Part shown: positions 6,994 through 9,701 of the stretch, one piece after another
Layout of the letters: every line of letters begins with the position of its first letter
How positions within the stretch are numbered: position 1 is the stretch's first letter
Source of the DNA: Candidatus Solincola jinzensis
GTDB lineage: Bacteria > Actinomycetota > Geothermincolia > Geothermincolales > RBG-13-55-18
DNA length: 9,701 bases
Assembly (NCBI GenBank): GCA_015711875.1
Contig: JACVJG010000070.1
Coordinates: forward strand, 1-9,701
Direction: 5' to 3'
The notes under the pieces: model-generated
Seen by the model: only the letters and a program-made list of their open reading frames with translations
Databases searched by the model: none
What the model was told of the DNA's origin: nothing
Translations under genes and position numbers: made by a program

Positions 6994-7518
6994 TCAGGGG
7001 GTGAACTCCACGCGGATCCTGTTGCCAGGCAGTTTGGTGACCTTTAGATCCTCCTGGAAGTACTTCCCTACGCCTTTGACCAGGCCAACGCATATGTCGA
7101 TGAGGTTGCGCGAGGACTTATAGGTCATGAGAAGGGTGCTGTCGTCCTCCCACTGGTAATCGAAGCGTGGAGGCATAGCGTTCTCCATGTTCTTAGTCGT
7201 CTTCACATGCACCTCGTCCATCTTGAGGAGAAAGTCTCTGGCGCTGGCGACGTTACGGTAATAGACACCGTAAATCTTGGGCGCGTATACGTTCACCCAG
7301 TAGTCGCCGAAAGCCTCCGCAGCCTGCTCCATGGAGACGTTCAGCACCTCGCAAGTGGTCTTGAGCATCTGCAGTGCCTGCTCCTCGGGGATATCCTCGG
7401 TGGCGATGAACTTCCTGCGGGGGTCCATCCCGCACGAGGCCATTATCTCCGAGAGCTTCTCATCGCCGAAGCGCTCTGACACCAGCTGCGAAAGACAGGC
7501 GACGATAACACCCTTCAT
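6994..7518 (-). CDS. Stand-alone H-NOX (heme nitric oxide/oxygen-binding) domain protein
   Basis: This 174-residue protein is a complete single H-NOX domain, a soluble heme gas sensor. Diagnostic residues are the MKG start, the proximal heme ligand H104 in KMDEVHVKT (99-107), the prolines P116/P117, and the heme-propionate YxSxR motif as Y133-K-S135-S-R137 in TYKSSRNL. Their spacing is the same as in the Thermoanaerobacter domain (H102, P115, Y131/S133/R135) with an offset of about two. The residue matching its distal O2-stabilising Tyr140 is I142, so by known family rules this one should favour NO (or CO) over O2. Bacterial H-NOX proteins usually act on a neighbouring histidine kinase, cyclic-di-GMP enzyme or chemoreceptor; none is adjacent here. 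An AAGGAGG site ten bases before the ATG supports the start. A TGTCATGACA palindrome at 7557-7566, 39 bases upstream, could be an operator. Confidence 0.87.
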   Translation of the reverse strand: MKGVIVACLSQLVSERFGDEKLSEIMASCGMDPRRKFIATEDIPEEQALQMLKTTCEVLNVSMEQAAEAFGDYWVNVYAPKIYGVYYRNVASARDFLLKMDEVHVKTTKNMENAMPPRFDYQWEDDSTLLMTYKSSRNLIDICVGLVKGVGKYFQEDLKVTKLPGNRIRVEFTP

Positions 7519-8026
7519 CCCCCTGCCACCTCCTTGAGAAAGGCCTTAGGCTTACGTGTCATGACATCGGCATCGGGAAACGGTGTTTTTACAGAGCAAG
7601 CACTTTTCGGGGAGGCATATGCAGGCTCATGGTGATGCTGGGTAAAGCTGACCAGGGCTTGGCAACGGTAGAATGCGGCGTATAAGGGTTTGTCACATGT
7701 GCAACCGCTACCATAACGAACGCCGTATCGTAAGGAGATCGATCATGGCGATTTGAGACATGCAGGAGCAGGGTTTTACGACTATCATCATGGGGGGGAT
7801 CCATCACCCTCAAGGCGGCGCAATCACGACTTGATGATCGCCCGAATAGGGGTTGGATCATCGACCGCGTTTTTCTCCAAGCGAAGAACATCGGGAAGAA
7901 AGAGGCGTCTCAAAGGGAAAATCCCGTTTGGCTATAGCTTCTGAGGTTTGTTTATCACATCACGCGGTAAAGGCGCTCCTCACTGGGAGCGCCTTTTTCC
8001 CTGTTCCTGGGTTTATGATTTTCGGT
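7519..8026. other. Long spacer between H-NOX and BKACE genes
   Basis: The 508-base gap has no gene that I can support. It contains the palindromes TGTCATGACA (7557-7566) and CACATGTG (7694-7701), the latter flanked by TTG and CAA. At 7731-7747 there is a good ribosome site TAAGGAG seven bases before ATG, but that reading frame stops after three codons. A stem-loop with arms GATGATC (7833-7839) and GATCATC (7856-7862) follows, then the terminator hairpin at 7969-7998. A 100-codon minus-strand reading (7589-7891) lacks a ribosome site and any recognisable motif. Confidence 0.5.
7969..7998. terminator. Hairpin terminator, bidirectional, stronger on the plus strand
   Basis: A perfect 11-bp stem (AAAGGCGCTCC at 7969-7979, GGAGCGCCTTT at 7986-7996) encloses a 6-base loop. 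On the plus strand the stem ends in TTTTT (7994-7998). On the minus strand only TTT follows before ACCGCG. It lies 28 bases beyond the stop of the leftward BKACE gene and probably ends that transcript, but its geometry favours a rightward RNA. Confidence 0.82.
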
Positions 8027-8902
8027 TTAGATCTCGGGGCCGCCCTTGAGGCCGAGGATCTGGCGCGCCTCATCGGGGGTCGCAGGCTCGCGGTCCGCGA
8101 GCTCGATGATCTTCACCACTTTCTCGACCTGCTCGTAGGAACCGGCAGCCAGGACGCCCTTGCGCACGGTGATGTTGTCCTCCAGGCCGACCCGGATGTG
8201 GCCTCCCTCCTGGGCGGCTACGAAGGCTCCGCGGAACTGGGCCGGGCCAACACCGCAGGTGCTCCAGGTGGCGTCGTCTGGGATGAGGTCCAGGAAACGC
8301 TTGAAGTTCCCGAGGTCGAACCAGCATCCTCCGAGCACGCCCCACACGAACTGGTAATGCAGGGGCTCCACGAAGATGCCCTGGTGGCGCACGAAGAGGG
8401 TGTTGTATATGCCGCCGACGTCATAGACCTCGAGCTCCGGCTTGGTGCCGGCTTCCTTCATCTCCTTGGCGAAATCCACCAGCATCTGGAAGGTGTTGGT
8501 GAAAACCGTCTCGCCCAGCACCACGTGGTTCTTCCAGTCCCCGAGGGCGAAGTTCATGGAGTTGGTGTTCAGGGAGGCCATCTCCGGCTTGAGCTGCTTG
8601 ACCACGTTTATGCGCTCCTCGGGGGTGGCGCCGATGCCGATGGCGGTGGAGAGGTTGATGATGATGGGACACTTCTCGGTGATCCCTTTCACGATCTCAC
8701 GCAGCACGTCGATGCTGGCGGTGGGAAGCCCCGTCTCGGGGTCGCGGGCGTGGATGTGCACGATGGCGCAGCCGGCATTGTAGCACTTGTAGGCTTCCTC
8801 CACGAACTCCTCCACGGTGTAGGGCACCGCGGGGTTCTGCGATTTCATGGTCGCGGCTCCGGCCAAGGCCGCCGTGATGATGCACTTATCCTCGAGCGAC
8901 AT
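8027..8902 (-). CDS. Beta-keto acid cleavage enzyme (BKACE / DUF849, Kce-like)
   Basis: This 291-residue protein belongs to the zinc-dependent BKACE family, which condenses a beta-keto acid with acetyl-CoA and splits the product into acetoacetate and a new acyl-CoA. The type member Kce acts on 3-keto-5-aminohexanoate in lysine fermentation. Visible signatures are ITAALAGAAT (9-18), GCAIVHIHARDPETG (44-58) with zinc ligands H49 and H51, INLSTAIG (82-89), SLNTNSMNF (110-118), the late HIRVGLEDN (235-243) with the third ligand candidate E241, and the C-terminal PATPDEAR (273-280). The start is firm: AGGAGG lies seven bases before the ATG at 8902. The gene appears to stand alone, with its own promoter candidate and a hairpin just past its stop. 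Lysine-fermentation partner genes are absent from the window, so the keto-acid substrate is open; other BKACE members act on diverse beta-keto acids. Family assignment is secure, substrate is not. Confidence 0.92.
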   Translation of the reverse strand: MSLEDKCIITAALAGAATMKSQNPAVPYTVEEFVEEAYKCYNAGCAIVHIHARDPETGLPTASIDVLREIVKGITEKCPIIINLSTAIGIGATPEERINVVKQLKPEMASLNTNSMNFALGDWKNHVVLGETVFTNTFQMLVDFAKEMKEAGTKPELEVYDVGGIYNTLFVRHQGIFVEPLHYQFVWGVLGGCWFDLGNFKRFLDLIPDDATWSTCGVGPAQFRGAFVAAQEGGHIRVGLEDNITVRKGVLAAGSYEQVEKVVKIIELADREPATPDEARQILGLKGGPEI

Positions 8903-8980
8903 GGCAACACCTCCTGTTTTCCCTGCTGAGACGCCGATTCGTGACTTCGCTTCCCCTGACCGTAATGGGAAGCATCTCTA

Positions 8981-9009
8981 ATGCTAATACAAAATGACAG
9001 GCATGGCAA
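8981..9009 (-). promoter_or_regulatory. Candidate promoter of the BKACE gene
   Basis: On the minus strand TTGCCA (9004-9009), a 17-base spacer and TAGCAT (8981-8986) give the same -35 hexamer and spacing as the two candidates in the 2452-2524 region. A short inverted repeat AGCAT-ctcta-ATGCT (8971-8985) overlaps the -10 and would suit a repressor site. The -10 match is only four of six. Confidence 0.4.
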
Positions 9010-9138
9010 TTTAGTAATCTCCGCTTAATACTTTCCTGACCGAGTTCGCGAGCTGTGGGTTGCGCTTTGCGGCAATGCGCTTGCTAAATGATAGGTTAGC
9101 CCTTGTTCGAGACATCGGCGAAAGACAGGTAGCAATCG

Positions 9139-9191
9139 TTGTTATGTAGGAAGACGCGGTTTTTGATATTGTTATGTGTGCTGAGAGAATA
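9139..9191 (+). promoter_or_regulatory. Candidate promoter with direct repeats upstream of the zinc-ribbon gene
   Basis: TTGATA (9163-9168) and GAGAAT (9185-9190) are spaced by 16 bases and would start RNA about 50 bases before the ATG at 9250. A 9-base direct repeat TTGTTATGT occurs at 9139-9147 and 9169-9177, exactly 30 bp apart (about three helix turns), so both copies would face the same side of the DNA. The second copy lies in the spacer region. The promoter assignment is tentative. The remainder of the 8903-9249 gap shows nothing else I recognise. Confidence 0.33.
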
Positions 9192-9249
9192 CGGGTATGC
9201 GTGGATTTCGGGCATCGGTCGGTCTTGAAGGGAATCAGAGGAGTGGGAG

Positions 9250-9701
9250 ATGGAACATTACAACCCCGGACAGATAAAAAAATTCTTAAAACAGCTGAGG
9301 CAACGCGAGGAGCAATATATTTATTATTTGGGACAGCTCGCCTTCCAGGCGGGAGAGGAGCAGCGGCTTTCCGAGCCCGCCATGCTCGAAGCCTACCGCA
9401 CCCTTAAAGACATAAAAGCGCAGATAGCGCAGTGGGAAGCTTCGCTGGCCCAGATCAAGGTGGCCAAAGAGGCGGCGCAGAGGCCTCGCTGCCCCAACTG
9501 CGGGGGCGAGGTGGTGAAGGGGGCCCTATATTGCCCGACGTGCGGGGGAGCCTTGGCGGCGCCGCCTGGAGTCGGAGCGGCGCCTACCGCTCCCGTAACC
9601 CCCGTATATCCAGCGCAGGCGACTCCGGTAATGCCTCCATCGGCCATGCCAGGACCCATCCCGCCGGGAATGACCCCTTCGCCGGCGCCCGTCGCCGGAG
9701 C
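9250..9701 (+). CDS. Coiled-coil / double-CxxC zinc-ribbon protein with Pro-Ala-rich tail (3' end beyond window)
   Basis: An open frame runs from the ATG at 9250 to the window edge (150 full codons) without a stop. AGAGGAG (9237-9243) six bases upstream fixes the start. Residues 1-77 are polar and helix-forming with heptad-like spacing (KKFLKQLRQREEQYIYYLGQL, then LKDIKAQIAQWEASLAQIK), suggesting a coiled coil. Next comes a zinc ribbon with C81-x2-C84 and C95-x2-C98 in RCPNCGGE and YCPTCGGA. From residue 101 the chain is low-complexity Pro/Ala/Thr/Val (APTAPVTPVYPAQATP), probably a flexible linker to a further domain outside the window. Similar zinc-ribbon plus proline-linker layouts are common in bacterial hypothetical and membrane-associated proteins. 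I do not recognise a specific family and assign no function. Confidence 0.8.
   Translation, partial: MEHYNPGQIKKFLKQLRQREEQYIYYLGQLAFQAGEEQRLSEPAMLEAYRTLKDIKAQIAQWEASLAQIKVAKEAAQRPRCPNCGGEVVKGALYCPTCGGALAAPPGVGAAPTAPVTPVYPAQATPVMPPSAMPGPIPPGMTPSPAPVAG

Noticed and set aside
7689..7704. TTTGTCACATGTGCAA as a CRP/FNR-family operator
   Set aside because: The symmetry is imperfect outside the CACATGTG core and it is about 170 bases from the nearest start codon; not enough to call.
7589..7891. 100-codon minus-strand open frame in the H-NOX/BKACE spacer
   Set aside because: No ribosome site before the ATG, no motif, and codon use unlike its neighbours; low-confidence noise.
9174..9407. 77-codon plus-strand open frame overlapping the zinc-ribbon gene
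   Set aside because: It overlaps the start of the better-supported zinc-ribbon gene in another frame and lacks its ribosome site.

Overview
The window looks like chromosomal DNA of a GC-rich, probably anaerobic or microaerophilic bacterium. Strong Shine-Dalgarno sites (AAGGAGG, AGGAGGT) precede most genes. The content (glutaconate-type CoA-transferase, acyl-CoA synthetase, beta-keto acid cleavage enzyme, MEDS sensor, stand-alone H-NOX) would fit a deep-branching actinobacterium, or a syntroph-like or sulfate-reducer-like lineage. No marker gene settles the taxonomy.

Layout, left to right. At 1-376 (-) is the N-terminal part of a MEDS-domain sensor, cut by the window edge. At 558-589 a strong intrinsic terminator closes a leftward two-gene operon, 2400-632 (-), which encodes the A and B subunits of a class I CoA-transferase of the glutaconate type. 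A regulatory region follows, with two back-to-back promoter candidates that share the same -35 hexamer. From it a long acetyl-CoA-synthetase-like acyl-CoA synthetase is read rightward at 2752-4683. A roughly 400-base GC-rich spacer carries a duplicated 26-bp palindromic element. It leads to a CrtI-like FAD-dependent oxidoreductase at 5083-6615 (+). The spacer after that gene holds an exact 43-bp second copy of part of the gene's own 3' end. A single-domain H-NOX gas sensor lies at 6994-7518 (-). A roughly 500-base spacer follows that ends in a hairpin terminator, then a BKACE (DUF849) beta-keto acid cleavage enzyme at 8027-8902 (-). At 9250 a rightward gene begins for a coiled-coil, zinc-ribbon, proline-rich protein, which runs off the window.

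How the genes may work together (inference): the CoA-transferase and the ATP-dependent synthetase are two routes for putting CoA onto carboxylic acids, and their divergent shared promoter region suggests control by the same signal. BKACE enzymes make acetoacetate plus a new acyl-CoA from a beta-keto acid and acetyl-CoA, so the three enzymes could form a peripheral carboxylic-acid catabolic module, with the FAD enzyme doing an oxidation or desaturation. The H-NOX and MEDS proteins are sensory and have no partner visible here. I see no defence system, CRISPR array, transposase, tRNA or rRNA. I found no clear evidence of a wholly new system. The least ordinary features are the 43-bp gene-tail duplication, the altered acyl pocket of the synthetase, and the orphan H-NOX.
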